In this document: in pieces, positions 23,596 through 35,142 of the stretch
Position numbering within the stretch: the first letter of the stretch is position 1
How the letters are laid out: the number at the start of each line of letters is the position of its first letter
Source of the DNA: Coix lacryma-jobi var. lacryma-jobi
Taxonomy: Eukaryota > Streptophyta > Magnoliopsida > Poales > Poaceae
Assembly (NCBI GenBank): GCA_009763385.1
Contig: CM019826.1
Location: forward strand, 94,782,848 to 94,846,847
Reading direction: 5' to 3'
Length of the DNA: 64,000 bases
The notes under the pieces: generated by a model
The model's database searches: none
What the model was told of the DNA's origin: nothing
Seen by the model: the letters and a program-made list of their open reading frames with translations, nothing else
Translations under genes and position numbers: made by a program

Positions 23596-24078
23596 TGTTG
23601 GTAGTTCTTAGCTTCACTAAAGATAGGGCTATGCAACTATCCCCGGTAACGGCCCAGGAATGCTTGTTGGCACTTGCTAACGTTGTTACTAGGAGTAGAC
23701 TATGGAGTCTATCCCTGGCAACGGCGTCAGAAATGCTTGAAGCAAGACCGGTCACTATACCTAAAGGAGTGGAGCTAAAGCAGCTATCTACTAATGCCAA
23801 GCGGGGTTGTCAATCCCGACACTAGTAGGAGCTAGCTAGAGAGAATGCAATCTACCAGGAGGAGATTCTGCAAGCGCACAGAACTATCGTAGTAGCACTT
23901 CGCCTGGGAGTACCAGGTGTCAATTTATTTGATCCCAAGGGAAGGCTAGGGTGGTGAATGAGTTGAGTCAAGGAGGGGATGAGAGTCGAAGAAATCTGAA
24001 AAAGGAAAAGGGGAGAAGGGAAGATGAAAGGCTAGAAAGAATATGTGGGTGGATAGGTAAGGACGAAATGGATGGCTA
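23596..24078 (-). repeat. G1 5' LTR, truncated
   Basis: The first 483 bp of the LTR. It stops inside GGATGGCTA, and a copia LTR fragment follows directly. Two to three shared bases (TA or TAG) at the joint suggest an end-joining deletion. Confidence 0.85.
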
Positions 24079-25155
24079 GAGGGAGATCGAGTGACGGTAA
24101 AATCGCGGAGAAACGAAGAACGCGAAGAACACGAACCAAAATGCGAATCAACACATCGATCTGCAACCGTGTGGCTACCACACACTACAACAGTGAGGTT
24201 ACGGCCTCACTTCCTCAAAATCTCCAGTACACAGAGGTATGGTTCTCTGCGGATCTCAGCTAGCTACAGCAGGGGATTGGAAGAGCAGAAAACCCTGGAA
24301 GCAAGGAGCAAATGAACTGAGATAAATGGGAAGGTGGGTGTCTCCCCCTACTTATCCTAATTCTAACTATTCCTAATTCCCACTCTACCCCTAACTACTT
24401 ACAGAGCGAACCAGCTAAACCCTAAGGTTATTCTGGACCAACTCGATGGTAGGTGGATCCGACGGCCACACCCGCACAACTCGTAGCGTTGCCTCGATGC
24501 AACCTCCCGATTGCCGCCACGTGCCGCCACCGCTCTGCACCCCCGGTTTTGTGGCCCAAACTGGGAAACCAACCTTTCTAGCCAACCCCCGGTTTTGAGG
24601 CCCAAACCGGAAAACCAGCCCACCAGCGCCTGAGTTTTGTGGCCCAAACTCAGCAAACCCGCAGCACCCAGGTTTTGAGGCCCAAACCTGCAAACCGTCC
24701 TCAGCCCGAGTTTTGTGGCCAAACTCGGAAACCATCCGCGCCCAGGTTTTGAGGCCCAAACCTGGAAACCGTCCACCCGATGGTTTTTCTCTGGCTCTAC
24801 CACCAAACCGAAGCTGTAGAGGGGATGCACCGCCCGTGCACCCCGTCCACCGACACGTGTCCCCAGGTCCACGACCCGAGCAACACATGACCGCAAGTCT
24901 TCGCTTGTCGCTGTCCCAGGCTGTCAGCCACCATAGCTGATCCTTGGGCCACCGGTCCCTCAGTCCAAGCTTCACGTCCGCCCTTTGCCACTTTCGGTCC
25001 CTCGGCACGGCACATCTCTACTTGACCTTCACCTTGCCTCTGATCACTGTATCCGTGCTCGACACCTGCACACACACAAGCCAAAGAACATGCGCATCAT
25101 TCCAGTTGACAATCACTCATCACTCAGAGACTCGGCATACACCCATGTATCCGCA
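24079..25155 (-). repeat. C1 5' LTR, right piece
   Basis: It corresponds to about 10160-11246 of the C1 3' LTR and ends at the true LTR border ATGTATCCGCA. The hairpin array is at about 24542-24806. Together with 17379-17904 it makes up the C1 5' LTR less about 480 bp. Confidence 0.82.
24542..24806 (-). repeat. Hairpin array in the C1 5' LTR
   Basis: Same unit order and arm types as in the 3' LTR. The ORFs at 24399-25008 are readings of this array and are not treated as genes. Confidence 0.75.
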
Positions 25156-26314
25156 CTACCACAACTATCCTGGGGTCTAGCCGTATCTGAAGGTAAGTCT
25201 ATAACTAAGCACCACGCCTAATTATATTCTAACTATCTCTATCCTGGCCTAGAATAGAGACACCCTTGCGGACGTCAGAGCAAATACTTGACTTAATAAG
25301 ATAAACACTAAAGTAACTAAGCAACCTATTGGCAAAGATCAAACACTAAGCACACTAGAGATTAACTACTATGGCTAAGTCAATTGAAATGTAGGATAGC
25401 TAGGTACTCAAGCAATCAATCAAGTATACTACTCAATACTGGTAAGTAGAATAAAGTAATACTTGAAATGATGAACTAGGATATAGTAAAGTGCTTGAGT
25501 TACAAGAGCAAAACCTGAACCGGAGATGAAGGAAGACTCTTCCCAACTCCAGGACCGATTACTCGCACGCCTCTACTCTTGAGCTAAGCCTTGAGCAGCG
25601 CTTCCGCGAGGGCAATGAGGCAAGGATGCCTTGCTCTACTAGCTACCTACTTGCATAACCTTGGCTAAATCCTAAGCTATTAGCCTTGCTTTCTTCTTTC
25701 GTTGCTTTCCTTGCTTGCCTTGCTTGATCTGAAGTGACGCCTCCAGGGGGTATTTATAGCCCAAGTGAGTGAGGGGGGTACTTATAGGGGGCAGCCAACC
25801 AACCTAGGGCAAACCCTAGTGGCGGGCGCCAGCCCTAGGTGGCGGCCGCCACCCCCCTGGCCCTTGGATGCACCGTCAGTGATCCTACGGTCTCTAGGGA
25901 CTCCTCCAAGGTGGTTGTATGTCCAGATAACCGTCATTAGGTCATGATCCACGTGATATCTCTTCTCAGCCCTCCGCTGCCACTGACCTAGTGACCAAGA
26001 GCTAAAATTTGGCCCTGGGGTGGTCACACAGATCAGTGACATGGCAGGGGAGAAGTTTGGGCATCTCCTTGGTGGTGGGCGCCACCTATGGATGGCGGGC
26101 GCCACCCCACTAGGGCCCAAATGGGCCCTGGTGAGTGGGCTCTGCCCCTGGTGGGTTCATTCTCCAAATTTGGTCCAAATCCTGTATTCAAATAAAAATC
26201 TATGGACATGTGGAATTTGGTTAGTTTGAAACCTATTTGACTACTTTTCATGCCTTTTTGTGAATTTTTGGGTAAAATGTTGATGGTAAAACAAGTGTTT
26301 AAGGACCATCAACA
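25156..26314 (-). repeat. G2 3' LTR, right piece
   Basis: It resumes with CTACCACAACTATCC and ends CCATCAACA at 26314, followed by the G2 polypurine tract. Together with 8395-9161 it gives 1926 bp, against 1922 bp for the intact 5' LTR. Confidence 0.87.
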
Positions 26315-27960
26315 AGCTCCCCCAAGCTAACCTGTTGCTCGTCCTCGAGCAACAATGCGGTTTAAGCATAGAGCATGAAATAGATAGTGAGAAATAACTT
26401 AGTGTATATCATTAATCATAGCAATGTGGGGCTTATAGCTTTTCACTTCAAACATGCAAGAGTGAAGTAAAGCAGTAGATAGGAAACTTTTATCTTGCTT
26501 AGGTTTGACTAGGATTCTGTCTGGAGGTTTTTTATGGTTTTCAAAAGATAAAAACTTGCTTAAGTCCTCCAAGATTCACTCAATCACTCAATGGTGTTTA
26601 AATCCTCACTTAGGCCAAAATGTAGCCTCTCCTATTTCTAAAGAATGATATGTGGAGTTATAGGTAGGCTAAGAATCATGAGCAAATTGCATAATGTTTA
26701 TTGCTAAGCTAGACACTCAGATCATAAGGAGCAACAAATCATAAATATTGATCAAGATGTGCATGAGTGGTTATGTGGAAGTGTATAGAGATATATTTCA
26801 TAATCCTTCCTAGTTAATTTCTAGGGTCTTGAGCTAATGATAACTCTCTCTCTCTCTCTCTTTTTTACTCGATACATACTGAGTAGACAAAAATGTGTCC
26901 TCACATTTTCTTAGGACATGGTCCTCTCTTGAGCTACTTTGCTCACTTTTTTTTCATATCTCTCTTTTTTAGCTCTAGATTTCCCCAGATTGTCTATAGG
27001 AAAGAATTTTAGAAATGAAAAGGGGGAAGAGAGAGACATGTTTATTCCCAGTGTAGGAATAGCATAAGGCTAGCAATGGAACATTTGGCAAGGTATTGCA
27101 TATCTCCAGTGTAGAGAATGAGCAATTTATTTGGTGGTTGCAAACTTCCAAAGTGGAGAGTAAGCAATTTATGGTGGGTGTGTGTATCTTGATCAAAAGA
27201 TATGATAAGCTTCTCTACTAAGATCTATGAGGTCTAACAAAGCTCAACACAAACAAAGCTCTTTGTGGTTTTGACTAACAAATATTTGGCTAGTGGTGGG
27301 ATGGGATAAAATCCAGGAGGAACTTTTAGCAGGGTTTTCATGATTTTTTTGAAAAAAAATCCTCCAAATTTGGTCCTAATTTCACCTTAGCAAGTTTAAA
27401 GAATTACTCCATTTCCAACTAACTTTATTCACTAAGCATGATTTTAGTTAAAACATGTGCAACCCACAAAAGCTACAACTTAGATAAAACTAGTTATTCT
27501 AACTATAACAATAGCATTTGCATGGCATATTTTATTTCTTATTCAGGTTCCAATATTTTTAAGCAGATTTTATCATTTTTACTCATGGGATAATTACTTA
27601 GGCAAGTATATAACATTCAAAAATTTTTAAAAGATATAGAATTTAAGAATCGAACATAAAGAGTAAGGTTGAAACATACCTTATTGGCGCGAGGATCTCC
27701 CCCAAGCTGGCTTCTTGCTTGGTGAAGGGTCTTCATCTTTCTCGGTCGGAGCTCTTGTTCTTATTTTATTAAAAAGGAAACTATCTAATGTTGTGAAAAA
27801 GGGAAACTATCCTATTATGATATTTTATTATTCTAACTAAGTTAACATATACTTATGCATATAACTAATGATAACTGATTTTTTTTAGTTGCATGCATGA
27901 CATATGTTATTTATTTGAAAAAGGGAAATTTGAAGGGAAATTTAAAAGTAAATCCATACC
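26315..27960 (-). other. G2 3' noncoding region with two polypurine tracts
   Basis: LTR-adjacent tract at 26315-26328, stem-loop GTTGCTCG-AGGA-CGAGCAAC at 26334-26353, and a second AGCTTGGGGGAGA tract near 27696-27709. A CT microsatellite lies near 26845. No other coding signal is seen. Confidence 0.75.
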
Positions 27961-29196
27961 TTAGATCCATGGAATTTCATCCTTATTGGGTGGATCTTCT
28001 TCCTTGGGTGCTTCTTCTTTAAGTACTTCATCGGGTTCTTCTTCTTTTGGCACCTCTCCTTTGTTATGTGAATTACACAACTCAGGACAAGGTGATTCTT
28101 TCTTTCTGTTCCACCTTGTTCTTGGGCGCCTCTTCTTGGTACGAACGGATTTTGCTTCCTGCATGTTAGCGGCATATGCGGGACCACGGGAAAAGGAGAA
28201 TATTTCCTTCCTCCCTCCTAATGTCATTTGCATTTTACCACTCCCCACATATATGCAAGCATAAGCAGTGTTCAAGAAAGGTCTACCTAAGATTAGAGGC
28301 ACATCTTTCCTATTTCCCATATCTAGTATTATGAAATCAGCAGAAACATATGAACCTCTAATATGAACAGGTAAATCGGTGACTATTCCTTCTACATAGC
28401 ATGTTGATTGATCAGCTAGCACGACATAGGCAGACGTGGATGACATGGGTGGAAAGAACGAGTTTTCATAGAAATCCTTAGATAAAACGTTCACACTCGA
28501 TCCTAAATCACACATGGCATTTTTAAAGACTTCACCAAAGATTGAGCATCTAATTATGGGACTACCAGGATCACCCTTTTTAACAGTCATGGTTTGATCT
28601 TCATAATAGTTAAAATATTTTATTTCAACCATATTTGCAGTTTCCATGTTAGGTTTAGCCGGAATTTTGCCAGTTTCAAAAGATGGTATGATTGCAGCAA
28701 GTTGAGCTAATTGGGTTTCTAACATCTTATTAAAGCTAAGCTGATTTTTCAGAGCAGATGAGAAATATTCCAATTTAGCATTTATGTTCTCAAATATTTT
28801 ATCATTTGACATTAATTTCTTATTCAAAAATTCAGTAGTTCTACCTTGAGAGTAGACTAGATTCTTTAAGAACGAGAAATTATCAGTACTTTGGAAATTA
28901 GAGCGAGGGAATGAATTATTACCTTGAGAGTTGGAGTGCTGATTCCATCCTTGATTTTGTTGACGGAAATCGTTGTTGTTGTTGTTATTGTTGTTAATGA
29001 AGTTCAAATCTTCATGTAACTCGGGGTAGTGGTTCCCAGAATTTCCGGTTTCTCCACAGACTTCACAAGTCATGTAGGATTCCAGAGATTGGACACTCTC
29101 TTGTTGGTTCATCTTCTCACAGCTGTCCAGCTTCTTGGCCAGCAGGTCCATCTTGGCCACGATAGCAGAAAACTCACGAATGGTCTTGTTGGCCAT
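27961..29196 (-). CDS. gag: G2 gag-protease with in-frame gag deletion, intact ORF
   Basis: 411 codons from MANKTIREFSA at 29196. Right after this start the frame jumps to IVAKMDLLAKKLDSC, so about 0.65 to 0.7 kb of gag present in G1 and G3 (the core with CGKAHEDANA and KQWFY) is missing without loss of frame. It keeps a knuckle-like CEVCGETGNSGNHYP (the last Cys is Tyr), a poly-Asn run, a coiled region SFLKNLVYSQGRTTEFL, an aspartic protease with CDLGSSVNVLS and LILGRPFLNT, and the KKRRPRTRW tail. Upstream leader codons are open as far as 29424 but translate the primer site and are not used as the start. It is the only unbroken gag-protease frame among the Athila-like copies here. Function as a protein is uncertain. 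Confidence 0.8.
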   Translation of the reverse strand: MANKTIREFSAIVAKMDLLAKKLDSCEKMNQQESVQSLESYMTCEVCGETGNSGNHYPELHEDLNFINNNNNNNNDFRQQNQGWNQHSNSQGNNSFPRSNFQSTDNFSFLKNLVYSQGRTTEFLNKKLMSNDKIFENINAKLEYFSSALKNQLSFNKMLETQLAQLAAIIPSFETGKIPAKPNMETANMVEIKYFNYYEDQTMTVKKGDPGSPIIRCSIFGEVFKNAMCDLGSSVNVLSKDFYENSFFPPMSSTSAYVVLADQSTCYVEGIVTDLPVHIRGSYVSADFIILDMGNRKDVPLILGRPFLNTAYACIYVGSGKMQMTLGGRKEIFSFSRGPAYAANMQEAKSVRTKKRRPRTRWNRKKESPCPELCNSHNKGEVPKEEEPDEVLKEEAPKEEDPPNKDEIPWI

Positions 29197-29358
29197 CGTG
29201 AAGGTAGAACGAGATAAGAAAGAAAGAAGTTGAAGAAGATGAAGGAAAAAGATAAGAAGGACTAAGGAAAGAAAGAATGGGGAAAGATGGGATTCGCTAA
29301 GCGGAAGCTTAAGCAAAGATAAATTCGACAAGGACTCGAAGGATACACCGATTGCCGT

Positions 29359-29375
29359 CCCCGGCAACGGCGCCA
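29359..29375 (-). other. G2 primer binding site
   Basis: TGGCGCCGTTGCCGGGG on the minus strand, identical to the G1 and G3 sites. Confidence 0.9.
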
Positions 29376-29383
29376 GAAATGCT

Positions 29384-31305
29384 TGTTGGTAGTTCTTAAC
29401 TTCACTAAAGATAGAGCTAGGCAACTATCCCCGGTAATGGCCTAGAAATGCTTGTTGACACTTGCTAACGTCGTTACTAGGAGTAGACTATGGAATCTAT
29501 CCCTGGCAACGGCGCCAGAAATGCTTGTAGCAAGTCCAGTCACTATACCTAAAGGATTGAAGCTAAAGCAGCTATCTACTAATGTCAAATGGGGTTGTCA
29601 ATCCCAACACTAGTAGGAGCTAGCTAGAGAGATTGCAATCTACCTATAGGAGATTCTGCAAGCGCACAGAACTATCGTAGTAGCACTTCGCCTGGGAGTA
29701 CCAGGTGTCGATTTATTTGATCCCAAAGGAAGGCTAGGGTGTTGTATGAGTCGAGTCAAGGAGGGGATGAGAGTCAAAGAATAAGAAAGGGAAAAGGAGA
29801 GAAGAGGAGAGAGGAGATGAAAGGCAAGAAAGAATTTATGAGTGCATAGGTAAGGATGAAATGAATGGTTATGGTAAGGTGGATGGATAGGTAGATAGCG
29901 GAAAAGATAACTAAGGATAACTAATGTAACTAACTAATAACTAATAACTACTCCTAGATAACTACGAAGCAAGATAGACAAATGCCAAATAAGCAACCAA
30001 GTTAAGTAAAGTTTTATTCCTATCTTGTCAAGTACCGAGGCGTACTAGCCTTTACCACTGACTTAGGTTGAACGCTAGCACAACGAGCCTTACTGTTAAA
30101 CTAGACCAACTACATGGTGGAATTCAAGGCGCACAGGGCTGTCACCACCTGCTTGCTACCACAGCTATCCGGGGGTCTAGCCGTATCTGAAATTAAGTCT
30201 ATAACTAAGCACCACACCTAATTAAATTCTAACTATCTCTATCCTGGCATAGAATAGAGACACCCTTGCAGACGTCAGAGCAAATACTTGACTTAATAAG
30301 ATAAACACTAAACTAACTAAGCAACCTATTGGCAAACATCAAACACTAAGCACACTAGAGATTAACTACTATGGCTAAGTGAATTGAAATGTAGGATAGC
30401 TAGGTACTCAAGCAATCAATCAAGTATACTACTCAATACTGGTAAGTAGAATAAAGTAATACTTGAAATGATGAACTAGGATATAGTAAAGTCCTTGAGT
30501 TACAAGAGAAAAAACTGAACCGGAGATGAAGGAAGACTCTTCCCAACTCTAGGACCGATTACTCGCACGCCTCTACTCTTGAGCTAAGCCTTGAGCAGCG
30601 CTTCCGCGAGGGCAATGAGGCAAGGATGCCTTGCTCTACTAGCTACCTACTTGCCTAAGCTTGGCTAAATCCTAAGCTATTAGCCTTGCTTTCTTCTTTC
30701 CTTGCTTTCCTTGCTTGATATTAAGTGACGCCTCCAGGGGGGTATTTATAGCCCAAGTGAGTGAGGGGGTACTTATAGGGGGCAGCCAACCGACCTAAGG
30801 CAAACCCTAGTGGCGGGCGCCAGCCCTACGTGGCGGCCGCCACCCCCCTGGCCCTTGGATGCACCGTCATTGATCCTACGGTCTCCAGGGACTCCTCCAA
30901 GGCGGTTGCATGTCCAGATAACCGTCAATAGGTCATGATCCACGTGATATCTCTTCTCAGCCCTCCGATGCCACTGACCTAGTGACCAAGGGCAAAGATT
31001 TGGCCCTATGGTGGTCACATGGATATGTGACGTGGTAGGGGAGAAGTTTGGGCCTCTCCTTGGTGGCGGGCGCCACCTATGGGTGGCGGGAGCCACCGCA
31101 CTAGGGCCCAAATGGGCCCTGGTGAGCGGGCTCGGCCCCTGGTGGGTTCATTCTGCAAATTTGGTCCAAATCCTGCATTCAAATAAAAATCTATGGACTT
31201 GTGGAATTTGGTTAGTTTGAAATCTATTTGACTACTTTTCATGCCTTTTTGTCAATTTTTGGGTAAAATGTTGATGGTAAAACAAGTGTTTAAGGACCAT
31301 CAACA
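29384..31305 (-). repeat. G2 5' LTR (complete, 1922 bp)
   Basis: TGTTGGTAGTTC...GGACCATCAACA on the plus strand, with a TATA candidate (TATAAATA, minus strand) at 30743-30750. It is the best intact reference for this LTR family in the window. Confidence 0.9.
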
Positions 31306-32842
31306 ATCTCTTGCTGGCATATTGTAATTAGAGGGACCATAGGCTATCATTCTTTTTTTTCTTTCATATTTTTATCATAATTCTTTTTCTTTTGAGGTAG
31401 TCGGACACTTGTCCCTTTTTATTTCCTCCTTTTACACTTTTGCATAGTCCCATGCCTCTAACACAATACTACTTCGGAAGAGTGAATATTTTAATAAAAC
31501 GTTCTTGATTTCTAGAGAATGTAAAATGTCTCAACCATGACTAAAAACTTAGAACAAAGCAAGTAGCCTCATCTTAAGATCATATTAATGGCTCTGGGTA
31601 GGAATTCATGTTATGTCATACAAGATCTCATCATGTGCTTTTAATCTTTTCAATGTGTAAATCTCCAGAACTCTAGTATCTCTAGGAATTAGATAAACAA
31701 CAGCTCAAACCTTTTTATATCATATCCCACAATTATCTAGACTTTAGATCAAGCATTTGCAGTCCACAGATTTCAGGTTCAGGGTTTATTTAGAACAGCT
31801 TTGTCTAAAACTTAAGAAAATTTAAGGTTGAACGCTAGGTACCTAAAAGGAATTATGGCAGAGCAATTATTCATCATTTTCATCATGAGCCACATTAAGT
31901 TTATATCCACTAGACATTTATTCATTATATAGTATCTTTATTTGCTTTTGTAATAGTTATTTATCTTTTTATGGGTTTTTATGTTTATTTACCTGATCTA
32001 GCTAAACCGAACTAATAATAGTAAACAAAAATAGTCGTCGTACGATACTTATCGTGATAACTGAGGGTGCTTTCCCCCAAGCTGGATCTTGTCGTGGTCT
32101 TTTCCCCAGAAGATGAGTAGACCGTTAGCGGTTTCTTGAGTCCTTCTCTTCTTCTCTTCCTGCTGAATTCAAAGATAGACAACACAACTAGTTGAACTTG
32201 ATTAAGCGTTAGTGATAAATATTCCTCTCATTTGTCTAGTTGTCTTAAAGCTCTTAAGATCATTTATGTTCTTCCTTTCCACTAAGCAGAGTTTCAGTAG
32301 TGTCTCTTTTTGGATTTTTGTTTTTATGAATGCAATGCAGAAGTAAATATGCAAATGCATTTTTATGCCTCCATAGAAAATATAATACTCTCATGGGGCT
32401 TAGAGTTTTTCATATTTTTATTTTGTTTTCTAATGCAGATATAATTACTAAGAAGTAAATAAATATGATACTAAAAATGATTATGCTATATCTACTAATT
32501 ATGTAATGATGAATTTAATGCTAATGAATATGGATAACTACCGAGTTACCTTTCGGCGAGGATTCGATTTTTATAGTCTATCGAACAAGACTCCTTGTAC
32601 GCTCCTCATTCTTCCTTGGGTGTATCAGCAGATCCTGAGGAGGACCTCGATGATTGCACGTCAGTAGAACTCTCTTTCTTCTTCCACACTTGCTTGACTG
32701 GTGGACTTGTCTCCTTTACTTCATCGTCCTTCATTTCCTTTAATGGGATGTCTTCACTCCTGGTGACTTCTCCTTCATAGTCAGCCCATCCATCATTGAT
32801 TGATCGGTTCTTATTGCATTGGGATGTGCGGTGCCTCCTCCT
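31306..32842 (-). other. H noncoding internal DNA downstream of its protease genes
   Basis: AT-rich with no recognised domain. A second polypurine tract, AGCTTGGGGGAAAG on the minus strand, lies at 32069-32082, in the same relative position as the second tract of the G elements. Reverse transcriptase and integrase are absent here and in 7902-8394. Confidence 0.7.
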
Positions 32843-33480
32843 TCAGTGGTTATTCTTTTCCTGTTCATTAGTGGAATAGCTATTAAAGTAACAGCGTACC
32901 TTATCCCTTGGGAACTGGAAGTGGATCTCTCCAGATCTCATGTAGATGATGGCGCCAGTGGTGTTGAGGAAGGGTCTTCCTAGGATGATGTGGACATCGT
33001 CTTCTCTTCCCATGTCTAGTACCATGAAGTCAGTGGGAACATAGTAGTCTTCAATTTGGATCATCAAGTCCTTTACTACTCCCTCCGGGAATCGATGTGT
33101 TTGGTCCGCCAGCTGCAGCTGCACATATGTCTGATACATAGGTCCATTTTTATATAAGTACTCATATGTTACCTTAGACATTATGTTAACACTTGAACCG
33201 ATGTCGCAGAACGTCTTGTGGAATGTACTTCCCTCAATCTTGCAATCGATGGTGGGTACGCCTGGGTTGTCTCTCTTGGCGAGGTATGGTGATGGAAGAA
33301 GGTGGTCACTCTCTGTTCGGACAGAGTTGACCATCCACACTGTGTCTTGATGTGGTTGTGTAGCCTTGTTCTTCCTCCTTCTGTTCGTATTCTTCTTCTT
33401 CGATGATATTGCGTTTGCATCCTCATAAGACTTCTGATGGTGGACTCGAGCAGTGAGTGTGTGTTTCTTGAAGCTGAATT
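32843..33480 (-). pseudogene. H second aspartic protease domain (PR2)
   Basis: The frame contains a basic linker (KKKNTNRRRKNK), VPTIDCKIEG, FCDIGSSVNIMS, LQLADQTHRFPEGVVKDL, DFMVLDM and IILGRPFLNTTGAIIYM, which is the layout of an Athila-type retropepsin. It directly follows a first protease domain and is separated from it by what looks like a single-base loss in an A run near 33477-33486. Apart from that shift the two domains would lie in one frame. Tandem proteases are unusual for this group as far as I know. Confidence 0.75.
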
Positions 33481-35142
33481 TTCTTTGTTGCCTGTGATTG
33501 TGAAACAGATCTTGGCGCTATCCGTGTAGATGATGGCTTTGGTTGAGCTTAGGAACGGGCGCCCAAGAATGATGGGTGCTCTATCGTCTCCACCTGTTTC
33601 AATGACCACAAAGTCTACACACACATATGACTGTCCCACTCGAATACAGACATCTTCTAGAATTCCCAATGGGTAGCACAGTGTCTGATCCGCAAGCTGC
33701 AAACACATATTTGTATATAACATAGGTGAACCATGAATTTGTTCGTAAATTACCCTTGGCATAACGTTGACACTTGCTCCAAGGTCGCAGACTGCTTCTT
33801 CAAAACTGTCAGGTCTAATGTGGATTGGAATGACATGTCTTCCTAGATCTCCTTTCTTTGGGGCAATGGAGTCATCTTTCCACTCCCTCGATGGTCTAGC
33901 TGTGAGCTGCCCTGCATTATAAATATCTACAAGATTTGCAGTCTCTAGCTCTTCCGGACATCCGGGAATCTTACCTTTTTCAGCCATAGGGACTGAAGCT
34001 GCTAGCTGACATAACTGAGATTCTATCATCTTATTAAAGCTATGTTGATTCTTTATGGCAGAAGTAAAGCTATCCATTCTAGTATTAATGTTTTCAAGCA
34101 GTTTATCATTGGAAGCTATCTTCTTAGACATATTATCAATGATCTTGTTTTGATTAGATATCATCTCTCTCAAAGGTGGTTGGTTGAATGTATTACCTTG
34201 GTTGTTAACTGAGTAGTTACCTGAGTAATTAGGCCTTGATTGTTGCTTCCATCCTTGAGCTTATTGAGGATGATAGTTGGTGTCGTTGTTGATGTACTTC
34301 GCATCCTATTGAATCTCAGGGCAGTTGCTCCCTGAATGACCAGTGCCTCCATACTCTTCACATGACATGCGAGATTCATAGATGTGCATGACATCTTCTT
34401 TCTTGGGAGTGTGTTCATCTAACTTCTTCATGAGTAGGTCAAGTTTGGCAGACAACATGTCTACTTCCTTTAGTTGATGTATTCCTCCCCTCTTGCATGG
34501 TTGAGAGCATTCCTTGTTCCATCCTTGGTTAGAGGCCATCTTCTCAATGAGTGTAGTAGCATTGTTTATAGTGAGTGACAAGAATGATCCTCCAGCAGCG
34601 GCATCCACATTCTCACGGGTACTTGATGTGAGCCCATGGTAGAAGGTCTGCATGAGTAGCCAATTCTCCATCCCATGGTGAGGGCATTCTGATATGTAAT
34701 CTTGAAAGCATTCCCAAGCCTCTGGGATTGATTCATCGTATTGTTGCTCGAAAGTTGAAATCTTGGCACGGAGGGCATTCGTCTTGCCCACTGGAAAGAA
34801 CTTTGCTAGGAAGGCAGTTGAACAGATCGCCCAGGAGGTGTTTTTGTCCTTGTTGGCGTAGAACCATTGTTTTGCTTTTACCAAGAGTGAGATTGGCAAC
34901 AAGCAGAGTAGAATGGCGTCTCTTTCGACTCCCTTGATGATGAAAGTGCTACAGATCTCCAGAAAGTGTTGGAGATGAGCGCTTGCGTCTTCATGTGCCT
35001 TCCCACAAAACTGGTTAGCTTGCACCATGTTGATCAAAGCTGGCTTGAGTTCAAATCCGTCATTTCCAACATTGACTGTTGGCCCAGTCCTGATGTTGTC
35101 AGTGGTTGGTGCAGAGAACTCACAGAGTGTCTTGTCGGCCAT
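33480..35142 (-). pseudogene. gag: H gag and first protease (PR1), broken
   Basis: It starts MADKTLCEFSAP at 35142. Gag core ELKPALINMVQ, CGKAHEDASA, KQWFY. Zinc knuckle CEEYGGTGHSGSNC, with the second Cys replaced by Tyr (the G elements have CEVCGETGH). TAG at 34306-34308 and TAA at 34261-34263 interrupt it. PR1 follows in the same frame with CDLGASVNVMP, LQLADQTLCYPLGILED and IILGRPFLSSTKAIIY. No polymerase follows. The gene is dead as it stands. Confidence 0.85.

Larger units (their letters stand above)
17905..24078 (-). mobile_element. G1: Athila-like gag-protease element inside the C1 LTR
   Basis: 3' LTR 17905-19869 (1965 bp), internal 19870-23595, 5' LTR only 23596-24078 because a deletion removed its outer part together with about 480 bp of the C1 LTR. 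Over the shared 483 bp the LTRs differ at five positions, so the insertion is recent relative to G2. It encodes gag and protease only, both broken. Confidence 0.88.
9162..25155 (-). mobile_element. C1: SIRE-like Ty1/copia element inserted in the G2 LTR
   Basis: 3' LTR 9162-11246, internal region 11247-17378, 5' LTR in two pieces (17379-17904 and 24079-25155) around G1. The internal region has an initiator-Met-type primer site, gag with a CCHC knuckle, protease, integrase, reverse transcriptase and RNase H in copia order, a long 3' noncoding region and a polypurine tract. The flanks CCGCC and CTACC are not a clean 5-bp duplication, and about six bases of the G2 LTR appear lost. Coding is broken, so C1 is not autonomous. 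Confidence 0.88.
8395..31305 (-). mobile_element. G2: Athila-like gag-protease element inserted in H
   Basis: Both LTRs run TGTTGGTAG...CCATCAACA on the plus strand. The 3' LTR is split into 8395-9161 and 25156-26314 by C1, the internal region is 26315-29383 and the 5' LTR is 29384-31305. The flanks are ATCTT (8390-8394) and ATCTC (31306-31310), a 5-bp target duplication with one change. The LTRs differ at roughly 8 of 185 compared positions near their ends, so G2 is clearly older than G1. It encodes a shortened gag fused to protease and no polymerase genes. Confidence 0.88.

Noticed and set aside
23409..23636. Upstream extension of gag in G1 (and 29197-29424 in G2)
   Set aside because: The extension translates the primer site and leader; the conserved gag start is the MA(K/N)KTIREF methionine.
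9162..25158. Envelope-like third ORF expected in some SIRE elements
   Set aside because: The 1.6-kb region between RNase H and the 3' LTR of C1 has no long ORF or membrane pattern.
17905..31305. Two Athila-like elements sharing one central LTR by unequal recombination
   Set aside because: The central LTR is a composite: a truncated G1 LTR, a copia LTR piece and the right half of the G2 3' LTR. Nesting plus one deletion explains lengths and borders better.
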